A DNA stretch of 18,127 bases, from contig JAURZO010000089.1 in assembly GCA_030653405.1 (NCBI GenBank), forward strand, positions 1 through 18,127. Reading direction: 5' to 3'. Position numbers and translations under genes: made by a program. Shown here piece after piece: positions 1-7,219 of the stretch. The DNA is from Zwartia sp. GTDB taxonomy: Bacteria; Pseudomonadota; Gammaproteobacteria; Burkholderiales; Burkholderiaceae_B. The notes below the pieces were generated by a model. The model saw only the letters and a program-made list of their open reading frames with translations, was not told the origin of the DNA and made no database searches. The stretch's first letter is position 1; every line of letters begins with the position of its first letter.

Positions 1-710
1 GCGTGTTCTATCAGATCCCTGAGTAAAAGCCGGCCTTCTGGCACTTCCCATTCAATGATGCGTGCGGCATGGGAAGCCAGGTACAAAGCCTTACGACTTG
101 AGCCTTCGATTGTCCGCACCAGTGGGTGTGTAGCGCCCGGCAGCTTGGCCTGCTCCTCTGGCGAGAAATCAAATCCCATGGTGTGCCTAGAGTAGACAAT
201 CGAGTGATAGGCATGCAGAGGGTCGATCAGTGCCTGCGTGTCCGCATCAAGCGCCGCGTAGGCGGCGCGCATGTCGGCAAACTCGGTATCGGCTCGCACG
301 GGCGGAATGTTGCGCGCAAACAGCATCGAATAGCGACCGGCAGGCTCCTCAAAAGAGGCATCGGTATGCCAAATTCGGTTGCTGATGCCATTCATTCTGC
401 GTCGGTCCTGCGCGTCGAGAATGTTGCCATCTCCACCCACGTTGGAAATATCCGTCAGGGCTTCGTTGCCGAAACGATTTTTTGAAAGCACGGAGGAGGA
501 CGTTTTGGCGTGGAGCTCCCCGTCGAGCCGCCGCGCAAACTCAACTTGCTCTTCGTTTGAAAAGCGTTGATTCCTAAAAATCAACACCCCATATTGCGTC
601 ATCGCCGCCCTGATCTGCTCCAGTATTGCCTCATCGCGTAACGTTCGCAGGTCAATCAGACTGGCTTGAGCCATGAAAGTAGGATGTAGTTGTTCAAAGG
701 TCAGCGCCAC
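1..710 (-). CDS. TfdA/TauD-family 2-oxoglutarate-dependent dioxygenase (C-terminus cut by window edge)
   Basis: Reading the minus strand from a GTG at 708-710 gives an uninterrupted frame of about 236 residues that runs off the left edge. It matches the layout of TfdA (2,4-D/2-oxoglutarate dioxygenase): an N-terminal LHPTF segment, an IDLR segment near residue 20, GVLIFRNQ at 41-48, DISNVGGDGN at 87-96, and the iron-binding HxD motif in IWHTDASF (H115, D117). RADTEFADMRAAY follows, with a Thr in the 2-oxoglutarate-binding position. The distal His and the Arg that complete the site lie beyond the edge. The GTG start is chosen because GGAGAC lies just upstream (715-720) and because the N-terminus then lines up with TfdA; the first in-frame ATG would remove about 12 residues. 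These enzymes couple decarboxylation of 2-oxoglutarate to oxidation of a substrate, often an aryloxy or sulfonated acid. The substrate here is unknown. The gene is divergent from a 2-hydroxyacid dehydrogenase. Confidence 0.85.
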   Translation of the reverse strand, partial: MALTFEQLHPTFMAQASLIDLRTLRDEAILEQIRAAMTQYGVLIFRNQRFSNEEQVEFARRLDGELHAKTSSSVLSKNRFGNEALTDISNVGGDGNILDAQDRRRMNGISNRIWHTDASFEEPAGRYSMLFARNIPPVRADTEFADMRAAYAALDADTQALIDPLHAYHSIVYSRHTMGFDFSPEEQAKLPGATHPLVRTIEGSSRKALYLASHAARIIEWEVPEGRLLLRDLIEH

Positions 711-796
711 GGTTGTCTCCGCATGTAAGTATCTCTGGGCGAGTTTGATTTTTTTAGTTAGGATCTGTTTTCACAAATATACACGTTCCCTACTGG
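711..796. promoter_or_regulatory. Divergent intergenic region between dioxygenase and dehydrogenase
   Basis: Only 86 bases separate the two divergent starts, so both promoters must sit here. The stretch is AT-rich in the middle (743-780). TATACA at 778-783 could be a -10 for the rightward gene, but no good -35 is seen at 17-18 bases. That promoter would leave a leader of only a few bases, in line with the absence of a clear ribosome-binding site before 797. These are weak signals; the shared control region itself is certain only by geometry. Confidence 0.35.
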
Positions 797-1795
797 ATGC
801 TGATGAATAATAAGCTCGTATTTCTGACCAATCCGATTCACCCGACTGTTCACGCCGAGCTTGAATCCTTTGCTCGGGTCAGTGTTGCTCCCTCGACGCT
901 TGATGAGGATTTGATTTCCGGAGCTGAGCAGGCGTCTGTCATCATCGTGCGTCATCCATTGCCGCCCGCGCTTTTTGAAAACGCAAAAAATCTAGTAGGT
1001 GTGGTGCGACATGGCGCTGGCGTGGACATGATCCCTCTTGAGGTCGCAAGCCAGCACCACATCGCGGTGGCGAACGCGCCTGGTGCCAATGCTCGAACGG
1101 TCGCGGAGTTCGCAGTCGGGCAAATGCTGGCATTGGCGCACAAGAGCGCGGCGATCAATGCCCGGATGCGAAATCAAGGCTGGGTGGCCGCCCGTGCGCT
1201 CGCCGATCAGGGTTTTGATCTTGCCGGAAAAGTGGTGGGTCTGGTCGGAACGGGCGCCATCGGACAAGCAGTCGCCAAGATGTGTCATCACGGCTTTGGG
1301 ATGGACGTCATCGGTTACCGACCGAGCGGTCCACCCGCGCTCGACATCATCAAGCCTGCGACCTTGGCTCAGATTTTCTCGGAAGCAGACTTCATCGTAC
1401 TGGCCTGCCCGTTAAATGAACACACCCGGGGGTTAGTGAGTCGTTCTTTGTTGAAATCAATGAAATCGACGGCTTATCTTGTGAACGTGGCGAGAGGCGC
1501 GGTCATTGATCAGGATGCCCTGGTTGAGACTCTCGTAGCAGGTGAGATCGCTGGTGCCGCCCTCGACGTGTTCACATTGCAACCGTTGCCAGCGCAATCG
1601 CCTCTTTACGGGATGGAAAACGTCTTGTTGTCGCCGCATATGGCAGGAATTACTGATGACAGCTTGCGGGCTGTTGGCACAAGTGTGATCAGCCAGGTCA
1701 GACAGCTGCTGCGTGGAGAGCTGCCCGACCATTTGGTCAATCGACAGATCACCACGGCTATTGAGCAGCGACTTTCAAACCTGACGGGGAGCTGA
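797..1795 (+). CDS. D-isomer-specific 2-hydroxyacid dehydrogenase (PGDH-like)
   Basis: A 332-residue NAD(P)-dependent dehydrogenase of the D-2-hydroxyacid family, which interconverts 2-keto acids and D-2-hydroxy acids in the cytosol. The Rossmann motif GLVGTGAIG is at 148-156. The substrate loop GVVRHGAGVD (68-77) is typical, as are the catalytic Arg in NVARGAVID (R233) and the catalytic His in LSPHMAG (H281). Oddly, the residue that is normally the catalytic Glu, in the usual DVFxxEPLP motif, is Gln262 here (DVFTLQPLP, codon CAA). Length is normal for the family (310-340). The start at 797 has no clear ribosome-binding site, and the ATG at 803 is an alternative. The gene is divergent from a TfdA-like dioxygenase and may act on the same catabolic compound, but this is inference. 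The exact substrate (glycerate, lactate, hydroxypyruvate or other) cannot be read from the sequence. Confidence 0.85.
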   Translation: MLMNNKLVFLTNPIHPTVHAELESFARVSVAPSTLDEDLISGAEQASVIIVRHPLPPALFENAKNLVGVVRHGAGVDMIPLEVASQHHIAVANAPGANARTVAEFAVGQMLALAHKSAAINARMRNQGWVAARALADQGFDLAGKVVGLVGTGAIGQAVAKMCHHGFGMDVIGYRPSGPPALDIIKPATLAQIFSEADFIVLACPLNEHTRGLVSRSLLKSMKSTAYLVNVARGAVIDQDALVETLVAGEIAGAALDVFTLQPLPAQSPLYGMENVLLSPHMAGITDDSLRAVGTSVISQVRQLLRGELPDHLVNRQITTAIEQRLSNLTGS

Positions 1796-1997
1796 ATTTA
1801 AAACCTTATATTTATCAGATTGTTAGCTTTTATTTTTTACTAAAATTCACAATTGCTCAACATGATGTTGATTGAGACAGGCTATCGCCACATTAGTGAC
1901 CTTTTATGAGTGTGGGCTTGGTTTTCTCATTCTGACGTCCGGTGCTACTATTTCGAGTTACCGAAGTTTGAACTCAGCGTCTTTAAGAAACATTTAT
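1796..1997 (+). other. pckG upstream region
   Basis: These 202 bases separate the dehydrogenase stop from the chosen pckG start. Positions 1797-1865 are very AT-rich and contain no strong terminator stem. A TGCTACTAT sequence at 1943-1951 looks like an extended -10 element, about 47 bases before the start codon, but has only a poor -35 upstream. The frame stays open upstream to an ATG at 1872, yet the extra 42 residues resemble nothing in PEP carboxykinases. The stretch is therefore read as promoter and leader rather than coding sequence. Confidence 0.35.
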
Positions 1998-3857
1998 ATG
2001 AATCTGCCACTCAATGCTCCTGAATATGTCCGTCACGAAGGTCTAAAACAATGGGTCGCTTCGATTGCGGCTAAGGTCAAGCCGGCAAGAATTGTCTGGT
2101 GTGACGGATCCCAGGAAGAGTACGACCGACTCTGTGCGGAAATGGTCCAGTCCGGGATGTTGATCAAGCTCAACGCAGAAAAGCGTCCGAACTCGTTTTT
2201 GGCGCGTTCGGCTCCGGATGATGTCGCGCGCTTCGAAGATCGCACCTTTATTTGTAGCGCCAAAAAAGAAGACGCGGGCCCAACCAATAACTGGATTGAA
2301 CCTGCCGAGATGCGTGCCAAGCTCGATGAGCTGTTCGAAGGCTCAATGGCCGGTCGTACACTGTATGTGGTTCCTTTCTCCATGGGGCCACTCGGTTCTC
2401 CGATCGCTCAGATTGGTATTGAGTTATCAGACTCGCCTTACGTGGTCGTCAACATGCGCATGATGACGCGCATGGGCAAGAAAGTGTTCGACGTGCTGGG
2501 GACCGATGGTGAGTTCGTACCCTGCGTGCATACTGTGGGCGCTCCCTTGGCTGCAGGTCAGGCTGACGTCGTCTGGCCTTGCAACTCGACTAAATACATT
2601 GTTCATTTCCCCGAGACACGTGAAATCTGGTCTTACGGTTCTGGTTACGGCGGCAATGCGCTGCTTGGCAAAAAGTGTTTTGCGTTGCGGATTGCGTCGA
2701 CCATGGGTCGCAGCGAGGCAAGCGAGCAGTCCCCCGGTTGGCTTGCCGAACACATGTTGATTTTGGGTGTCCAAGCTCCTTGGGGTAAAAAATATCACGT
2801 CGCAGCCGCGTTTCCCTCCGCTTGCGGCAAGACCAACTTTGCGATGCTGATTCCACCTGCCGGTCTTGCTCAGCAAGGTTGGAAGATCACGACGATTGGC
2901 GATGACATCGCCTGGATTAAGCCTGATGCCCAAGGCAATTTGCGCGCGATCAACCCTGAAGCCGGATATTTTGGTGTCGCTCCCGGTACCAACGAGCAGT
3001 CCAACTTCAATTGCATGGCAACGCTCAAGCGCGACACGATTTTCACCAATGTGGCGCTGACCGATGACGGCGATGTTTGGTGGGAAGGCATGTCCAAGGT
3101 CCCCCCCGCGCACTGTATCGACTGGCAGGGTCGTGACTGGACGCCTGAGGTCGCCAAGGAAAAGGGCATTAAAGCCGCCCATCCCAATGCCCGTTTTACC
3201 GTTTCTGCGACGCAAAATCCTGTCTTGGATCCCGAGTGGGACAACCCAGAGGGTGTTGTCATCGATGCCTTCATTTTCGGCGGCCGTCGTTCAACCACGG
3301 TGCCACTGGTGACCGAGGCACGTAACTGGTCAGAGGGCGTCTACATGGCTGCGACCATGGGTTCAGAGACGACCGCTGCAGCCGTGGGTCAGCAAGGCGT
3401 TGTGCGTCGTGATCCGTTTGCGATGCTGCCGTTTTGTGGCTACAACATGGCCGAGTACTTCGACCATTGGTTGTCACTTGGCCGCTTGTTGGAAAAGTCC
3501 GGTGCCAAGTTACCCAAGATTTTCTGCGTCAACTGGTTTCGTACCGATGAAAATGGCAAGTTCGTCTGGCCTGGCTTCAGCGAAAACACGCGGGTTCTTA
3601 AGTGGATGCTGGGCCGAATCGAAGGCCAGGCTCAGGGCAATGAGCATGTGTTTGGTATCACCCCTGGCTTTGCGGACATCGATTGGGCGGGCATGGACTT
3701 CTCCCAAGAGAAGTTCAACACCATTACTTCTATTGACATCGAAGCTTGGCAACAAGAGTTCAAGTTGCACGAGGAGCTTTTTGAGAAACTCGCGCACGGC
3801 TTACCTGAGCACTTGTTGCAAATCAAGGCAGAGTTCGAGACCAGACTGGTTCGCTAA
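1998..3857 (+). CDS. pckG: Phosphoenolpyruvate carboxykinase (GTP)
   Basis: A 619-residue GTP-dependent PEP carboxykinase, which converts oxaloacetate and GTP to PEP, GDP and CO2. It is the first committed step of gluconeogenesis from TCA intermediates. Signature segments are PFSMGPLGSP near residue 126, the substrate-binding YGSGYGGNALLGKKCF near 213, the nucleotide P-loop FPSACGKTN at about 272-280, FGGRRSTTVPLV, the ATMGSETTAA element, and NWFRTDENGKFVWPGF. Length fits the GTP family (about 600-620) and differs from the ATP type (about 540). The start at 1998 is preferred over the in-frame ATG at 1872 because MNLPLNAPEYVRHEGLKQWV matches the usual N-terminus. The ribosome-binding site is weak (AAGAAA at 1985-1990). 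The gene is monocistronic: it has its own leader and a strong terminator downstream at 3940-3968. Confidence 0.97.
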   Translation: MNLPLNAPEYVRHEGLKQWVASIAAKVKPARIVWCDGSQEEYDRLCAEMVQSGMLIKLNAEKRPNSFLARSAPDDVARFEDRTFICSAKKEDAGPTNNWIEPAEMRAKLDELFEGSMAGRTLYVVPFSMGPLGSPIAQIGIELSDSPYVVVNMRMMTRMGKKVFDVLGTDGEFVPCVHTVGAPLAAGQADVVWPCNSTKYIVHFPETREIWSYGSGYGGNALLGKKCFALRIASTMGRSEASEQSPGWLAEHMLILGVQAPWGKKYHVAAAFPSACGKTNFAMLIPPAGLAQQGWKITTIGDDIAWIKPDAQGNLRAINPEAGYFGVAPGTNEQSNFNCMATLKRDTIFTNVALTDDGDVWWEGMSKVPPAHCIDWQGRDWTPEVAKEKGIKAAHPNARFTVSATQNPVLDPEWDNPEGVVIDAFIFGGRRSTTVPLVTEARNWSEGVYMAATMGSETTAAAVGQQGVVRRDPFAMLPFCGYNMAEYFDHWLSLGRLLEKSGAKLPKIFCVNWFRTDENGKFVWPGFSENTRVLKWMLGRIEGQAQGNEHVFGITPGFADIDWAGMDFSQEKFNTITSIDIEAWQQEFKLHEELFEKLAHGLPEHLLQIKAEFETRLVR

Positions 3858-3939
3858 TGACACCGCGTGCTTGGCCGGCTGAACGTCGGTCCTGCCGCTA
3901 GATTCAGACGCCGGATCATTATTCCTGGTGCATGAAATG

Positions 3940-3968
3940 AAAAGGGCCCTGATTGCGGGCCCTTTTTT
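3940..3968 (+). terminator. Bidirectional rho-independent terminator between pckG and the convergent amidohydrolase
   Basis: AAAAGGGCCC (3940-3949), a 7-base loop, and GGGCCCTTTT (3957-3966) form a perfect 10-bp stem, with the T run extending to 3968. Because the left arm begins with four A residues, the same hairpin also ends in a T run on the minus strand. It can therefore stop both pckG and the leftward gene ending at 4063. Confidence 0.92.
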
Positions 3969-3998
3969 ACCTTCATCAAAACGTGTCCCTGGTTTCAT

Positions 3999-4030
3999 CG
4001 CTTAAGATTCGGTTAGGCCGGTCTTAAGCG
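3999..4030. repeat. Perfect 9-bp inverted repeat (hairpin) in convergent gap
   Basis: CGCTTAAGA (3999-4007) and TCTTAAGCG (4022-4030) are exact inverted copies. The 14-base loop between them can itself pair CGG (4010-4012) with CCG (4018-4020). No T run follows on either strand, so it is not a classical terminator by itself. It lies 32 bases past the amidohydrolase stop and may protect the 3' end or help termination. Confidence 0.6.
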
Positions 4031-4062
4031 CAGTCATTTGAACAAGTCTCTCGAACAGTTTC

Positions 4063-5319
4063 TCAACTACCCGCACGCTCAAGCATGGCGTGTAAAAGAA
4101 CGTTACAACCAGCTTCCAGGTGTTCTGGCTTTGCGTCTTCGATCTCGTTGTGACTAATGCCGTCCTTACAGGGAACGAAAATCATGGCTGTCGGTGCCAC
4201 GCGAGCCATGTACACCGCGTCATGCCCCGCACCGCTCACCACATTCATCTCTGAGAGGCCGATATTCTTGGCGCCGTTACGGACTGCGCTGACCAACTCT
4301 TTGGCAAAAGCCTGTGGCGGAAAGTAGACGACTTGTGTGATGTCTATTTTTACTTTGCCCTTTTTGGCAATGTCCTGAGCCTTCGCGTGGAGAGTTTCGA
4401 CCATTTTGCTCAAGATCTCATCACTGTCAGCCCGAAAATCCACGGACATCTTGACCGTGCCAGGAATCACATTACGTGAGTTGGGGTAGTTATCCAACAT
4501 ACCGACTGTGCCCCGCGCATTCGGTGCATGATCCAGCGCCGTCTGGTTGACGAGTTGAACCATGTGGGAGGCTGCGAGCAGCGCGTCTTGACGCAAAGCC
4601 ATTGGCGTTGGACCCGCGTGTGCCTCAGAGCCCGTAATTACTACGTCAAACCAACGCTGTCCGAGCGCACCCGTCACCACACCGATGGTAATTTCGTGGG
4701 CTTCAAGCACGGGTCCCTGTTCGATGTGAGCCTCAAAATAGGCGCCTACGTTTTTCGGGCTGATCGTATCTGTACCAGCATAGCCAATCGATTTGAGCGC
4801 ATCGCCAACCGAGATGCCATCACGATCTTTTTGTTCGAGGATAAAGTCTGTCTTGAACTCGCCGATGAAGGCACCAGAACCCATCATCACGGGTACAAAA
4901 CGGGAGCCTTCCTCATTGGTCCAGACCACGACCTCGAGAGGCGCCTCGGTCACGATGCCAGCATCGTTGAGCGTATGCAGTACCTCGATACCGGCCAGAA
5001 CACCATAGTTGCCATCGAACTTGCCACCCGTAGGCTGCGTATCAATGTGACTGCCTGTCATCACGGCGGGTAAGTCGTTATTGCGTCCCGCACGGCGGGC
5101 GAAAATGTTGCCAACGGCGTCGATACGGATTGTGCAGCCCGCTGCTTTGGCTTGTGCCACAAAGTAATCTCGTCCCTGACGATCAAGCTCTGTGAGTGCC
5201 AAGCGACAGACTCCGCCCTTAGGCGTAGCCCCGATTTTGGCCAACTCCATGAGAGCTTGCCAGAGTCGTTCGCCATTCACACGCAAATCGGTGATGGGTG
5301 CAAGGTCTGTGACAGACAT
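4063..5319 (-). CDS. M20-family Zn-dependent amidohydrolase (N-carbamoyl-L-amino acid hydrolase / allantoate amidohydrolase type)
   Basis: A 418-residue cytosolic metalloenzyme of the hydantoinase/carbamoylase (M20) family. It hydrolyses N-carbamoyl groups, or allantoate in purine-nitrogen recovery, releasing ammonia and CO2. The di-metal ligands are visible in order: GSHIDT (H91), GGKFDGNYGVLAG (D102), WTNEEGSRF (E136/E137), AHIEQGPVLE (H198) and CKDGISHNEIED (H390). GSEAHAGPTPM (230-240) belongs to the lid/dimerisation domain, and GAGHDAVYMA (363-372) is typical of the family. The start is supported by GGAG 9 bases upstream (minus strand, near 5329). The length is normal. It is divergent from pyk and convergent with pckG, with no hydantoinase, allantoinase or transporter gene beside it, so the exact substrate (carbamoyl amino acid, allantoate or ureidoglycolate) is open. 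The family call is firm. Confidence 0.92.
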   Translation of the reverse strand: MSVTDLAPITDLRVNGERLWQALMELAKIGATPKGGVCRLALTELDRQGRDYFVAQAKAAGCTIRIDAVGNIFARRAGRNNDLPAVMTGSHIDTQPTGGKFDGNYGVLAGIEVLHTLNDAGIVTEAPLEVVVWTNEEGSRFVPVMMGSGAFIGEFKTDFILEQKDRDGISVGDALKSIGYAGTDTISPKNVGAYFEAHIEQGPVLEAHEITIGVVTGALGQRWFDVVITGSEAHAGPTPMALRQDALLAASHMVQLVNQTALDHAPNARGTVGMLDNYPNSRNVIPGTVKMSVDFRADSDEILSKMVETLHAKAQDIAKKGKVKIDITQVVYFPPQAFAKELVSAVRNGAKNIGLSEMNVVSGAGHDAVYMARVAPTAMIFVPCKDGISHNEIEDAKPEHLEAGCNVLLHAMLERAGS

Positions 5320-5386
5320 AATCTAACTCCGTGAAAGTTTCGTGAATCATGTGGAAATTAAGCGACTGTCGTGACAAACAGTTTTA

Positions 5387-5415
5387 TTGCGCTTACGACG
5401 AGAACTAGGTTAAAT
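5387..5415 (+). promoter_or_regulatory. Predicted sigma-70 promoter of pyk
   Basis: TTGCGC (5387-5392) and TTAAAT (5410-5415) are separated by exactly 17 bases and point to pyk. Transcription would begin near 5421-5423, immediately at the stem-loop described next, giving a leader of about 50 bases. Confidence 0.55.
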
Positions 5416-5420
5416 GATGC

Positions 5421-5449
5421 AATGCAATCGCGCAATGCGCGTCTGCATT
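5421..5449 (+). promoter_or_regulatory. Stem-loop in the pyk leader
   Basis: AATGCA (5421-5426) pairs with TGCATT (5444-5449), and CGCGC (5429-5433) pairs with GCGCG (5437-5441). The two stems are separated by a 2x2 internal loop (AT/TC), and the apical loop is AAT. The structure begins at about the predicted transcription start and ends 9 bases before the AGGG ribosome-binding site. It may stabilise the 5' end or modulate translation. No known riboswitch class is recognised. Confidence 0.5.
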
Positions 5450-5470
5450 TAATTTACATAGGGTTAAAAG

Positions 5471-6922
5471 ATGAAACTTGATGCGATCTCGCACCGTCAC
5501 CGCAATACAAAGATCGTCGCAACACTCGGACCTGCCAGCAGTGATCCCGCGATCATTCGGCAGCTGTTTGATGCTGGTGTTGATGTTTTTCGTCTGAATT
5601 TCAGCCATGGCACGCATGCCGATCACAAGTTGCGCTTTGATGCGATTCGCCAGATTGAGGCTGATGTTGGTCGTCCCGTGGGTATTTTGATGGACTTGCA
5701 AGGACCCAAGCTACGCTTGGGCAAAATTGTTGATGGCAAGCTCTCGCTCGCCTCCGGTCAAAAATTACGTCTGGATCTGGATCCCACGCCAGGTGACATC
5801 AACCGCGTCCCTTTGTTGCATCCCGAGATTTTTGCCGCGATTCGTGCGGGAGATGACCTGCTGATCGATGACGGGAAAGTACGTCTGAGGGTGCTGTCTT
5901 GCACCGCCGAACACGCAGACGTTCAGGCGTTGAATGCGGGCGTGATTTCCGACCGCAAGGGTGTCAACGTTCCCGGGGCCATTTTGCCGATGTCCGCGCT
6001 CACGACCAAAGACCGGGAGGATCTTGCTTTTGGACTGAGCATTGGGGTGGATTGGATCGCGTTGTCGTTTGTCCAGCGCCCTGAGGACATTATCGAACTG
6101 CGCGAAATTGTGGGCAATCGTGCCTGGATTATGGCAAAGCTAGAAAAGCCCTCCGCGATCGACTCTCTGGAAGCGATTGTGGCGAGTTCAGATGGCGTGA
6201 TGGTGGCGCGTGGGGATTTAGGTGTTGAGCTACCCCCGGAGGAGGTCCCCGTGCTTCAAAAGAGAATCGTTCGAGCCTGCCGTGAGGCGGGTAAGCCCGT
6301 GATTGTCGCGACGCAGATGCTTGAGTCGATGATTACATCCCCGGTACCCACCCGCGCCGAAGTCAGTGACGTCGCAACGGCTGTGTATGACGGGGTAGAT
6401 GCAGTGATGTTGTCGGCAGAGTCTGCTTCGGGTGCTTATCCGATTGAGGCTGTGACCATGATGGATCGTATTTTGCTCAGCACCGAACGGGATCCTTTGC
6501 AGCGTGTGACCATGGATGCCGTTCATTCCAGGCGCAAAAACGATGCGCGCGATGCGATTTCGGCCGCGATTCGGACCGTGGCTGAAACTCTGCCGGTTGC
6601 TGCAACTGTGGCCTATACGTCTTCCGGCGCGACGACATTGCGTGTGGCGCACGAACGCCCACGGGCGCCGATTTTGAGCATGACGCCAGTCGCTGCTGCC
6701 GCACGCAGACTCTCTCTGGTGTGGGGTGTCCATTCGATTCAGGCCGCCGACGTCGAAAGCACTGAGGAGATCGTGATGCATGCGACACGTGCCGCTAAAA
6801 AATACGGTTTTGGTGCGCCTGGGCAAGCGTTATTGATTATTGCCGGAACGCCTTTCGGCGTACCGGGCTCTACCAATCTGCTGCGCATCTCCTGGATCGG
6901 TGAGGAGCCAGACGTCTCCTAG
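5471..6922 (+). CDS. pyk: Pyruvate kinase
   Basis: A 483-residue cytosolic pyruvate kinase, which converts PEP and ADP to pyruvate and ATP. Visible motifs are KIVATLGPAS (14-23), FRLNFSHGTHADH (40-52), MDLQGPKLRLG (74-84), the catalytic signature IMAKLEKPSAID with K223 and metal ligand E225, ARGDLGVELP (246-255), and the long block KPVIVATQMLESM...PTRAEVSDVATAVYDGVDAVMLS (275-315). The C-terminal allosteric domain ends normally, so the length fits the bacterial PykA-like type (about 480). The start has AGGG about 8 bases upstream. The gene stands alone, with its own promoter and no co-directional partner. It lies 1.6 kb from pckG, which makes the substrate this enzyme consumes; the two must be regulated oppositely, but no shared control is seen. 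Confidence 0.97.
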   Translation: MKLDAISHRHRNTKIVATLGPASSDPAIIRQLFDAGVDVFRLNFSHGTHADHKLRFDAIRQIEADVGRPVGILMDLQGPKLRLGKIVDGKLSLASGQKLRLDLDPTPGDINRVPLLHPEIFAAIRAGDDLLIDDGKVRLRVLSCTAEHADVQALNAGVISDRKGVNVPGAILPMSALTTKDREDLAFGLSIGVDWIALSFVQRPEDIIELREIVGNRAWIMAKLEKPSAIDSLEAIVASSDGVMVARGDLGVELPPEEVPVLQKRIVRACREAGKPVIVATQMLESMITSPVPTRAEVSDVATAVYDGVDAVMLSAESASGAYPIEAVTMMDRILLSTERDPLQRVTMDAVHSRRKNDARDAISAAIRTVAETLPVAATVAYTSSGATTLRVAHERPRAPILSMTPVAAAARRLSLVWGVHSIQAADVESTEEIVMHATRAAKKYGFGAPGQALLIIAGTPFGVPGSTNLLRISWIGEEPDVS

Positions 6923-6953
6923 AGTCAACGTGCGCTTCATGGGTTCATACAGT

Positions 6954-6999
6954 CATCCACCCACCTTAAACCTCCTAAAGAGATCTAAGGTGTTGGATG
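6954..6999. repeat. Imperfect inverted repeat after pyk
   Basis: CATCCA-CCC-ACCTTA (6954-6968) faces TAAGGT-GT-TGGATG (6986-6999), giving two 6-bp stems with a 3-versus-2 base internal loop and a 17-base apical loop. It begins 32 bases after the pyk stop. There is no T run, so it may act as a processing or stability element, or as a weak factor-dependent end. A perfect palindrome, CTTAAGCTTAAG, follows at 7003-7014. Confidence 0.4.
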
Positions 7000-7053
7000 G
7001 CTCTTAAGCTTAAGTTGCATGCGTATAAAACATTGTTTAGGCCTGAGATAGTA

Positions 7054-7081
7054 TTGACTACACACCACCTTTATTTAATCT
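7054..7081 (+). promoter_or_regulatory. Candidate promoter upstream of the exported methyltransferase gene
   Basis: TTGACT (7054-7059), a 16-base spacer and TAATCT (7076-7081) form a reasonable -35/-10 pair in the 297-base gap 6923-7219. Transcription would start near 7088. The rest of the gap holds the inverted repeat after pyk, a direct repeat and a terminator-like hairpin. A 65-residue open frame at 6997-7194 shows no ribosome-binding site and no recognisable features and is not called. Confidence 0.4.
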
Positions 7082-7135
7082 GCCGAGTGCCCAGGGTTAG
7101 GGACAGCAGCACTAGTCATCTGCGCTGCCGAGTGC
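7081..7135 (+). repeat. Direct repeat of TGCCGAGTGC
   Basis: The ten bases TGCCGAGTGC occur exactly at 7081-7090 and again at 7126-7135, 45 bases apart, in the leader before the exported methyltransferase. The second copy contributes the right arm of the terminator-like hairpin at 7108-7136. An activator or repressor site is possible, but no known motif is recognised. Confidence 0.45.
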
Positions 7136-7145
7136 TACATTTTTT
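7108..7145 (+). terminator. Terminator-like hairpin in leader (possible attenuator or small-RNA end)
   Basis: AGCACT (7108-7113) pairs with AGTGCT (7131-7136), followed three bases later by six T residues (7140-7145). A competing pairing, GCAGC (7106-7110) with GCTGC (7124-7128), overlaps the same arms. The stem is short, so termination would be partial. It lies 75 bases before the methyltransferase start and about 20 bases after the candidate transcription start. Either a short RNA of about 58 bases ends here or read-through is controlled. Confidence 0.35.
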
Positions 7146-7219
7146 GCAACGATATGAAAATTGGCTTCCATTACTTAATCAATTAGCTTTTTAACTTTTA
7201 CTGACACACGAGGTTATCT

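Noticed and set aside
126..485. A 119-residue open frame on the plus strand
   Set aside because: It lies antisense to the TfdA-like dioxygenase, which has clear family motifs; the plus-strand translation resembles nothing and lacks a ribosome-binding site.
1872..1997. N-terminal extension of PEP carboxykinase by 42 residues
   Set aside because: The family normally begins close to MNLPLNAPEY; the extra residues have no match and the region looks like promoter and leader.
2427..3215. A 262-residue open frame on the minus strand inside pckG
   Set aside because: It is a shadow of a highly conserved gene; its composition (Arg/His-rich, no motif) is typical of antisense frames in GC-rich codons.
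6230..6826. A 198-residue open frame on the minus strand inside pyk
   Set aside because: It is antisense to the conserved pyruvate kinase domain; the translation shows no domain and no ribosome-binding site.
7081..7135. Two copies of a decamer considered as part of a CRISPR-like array
   Set aside because: There are only two copies, the unit is too short, and no further repeats or cas genes are present.
6997..7194. A 65-residue open frame between pyk and the exported methyltransferase
   Set aside because: It overlaps the candidate promoter, repeats and terminator-like hairpin, has no ribosome-binding site and no recognisable sequence.
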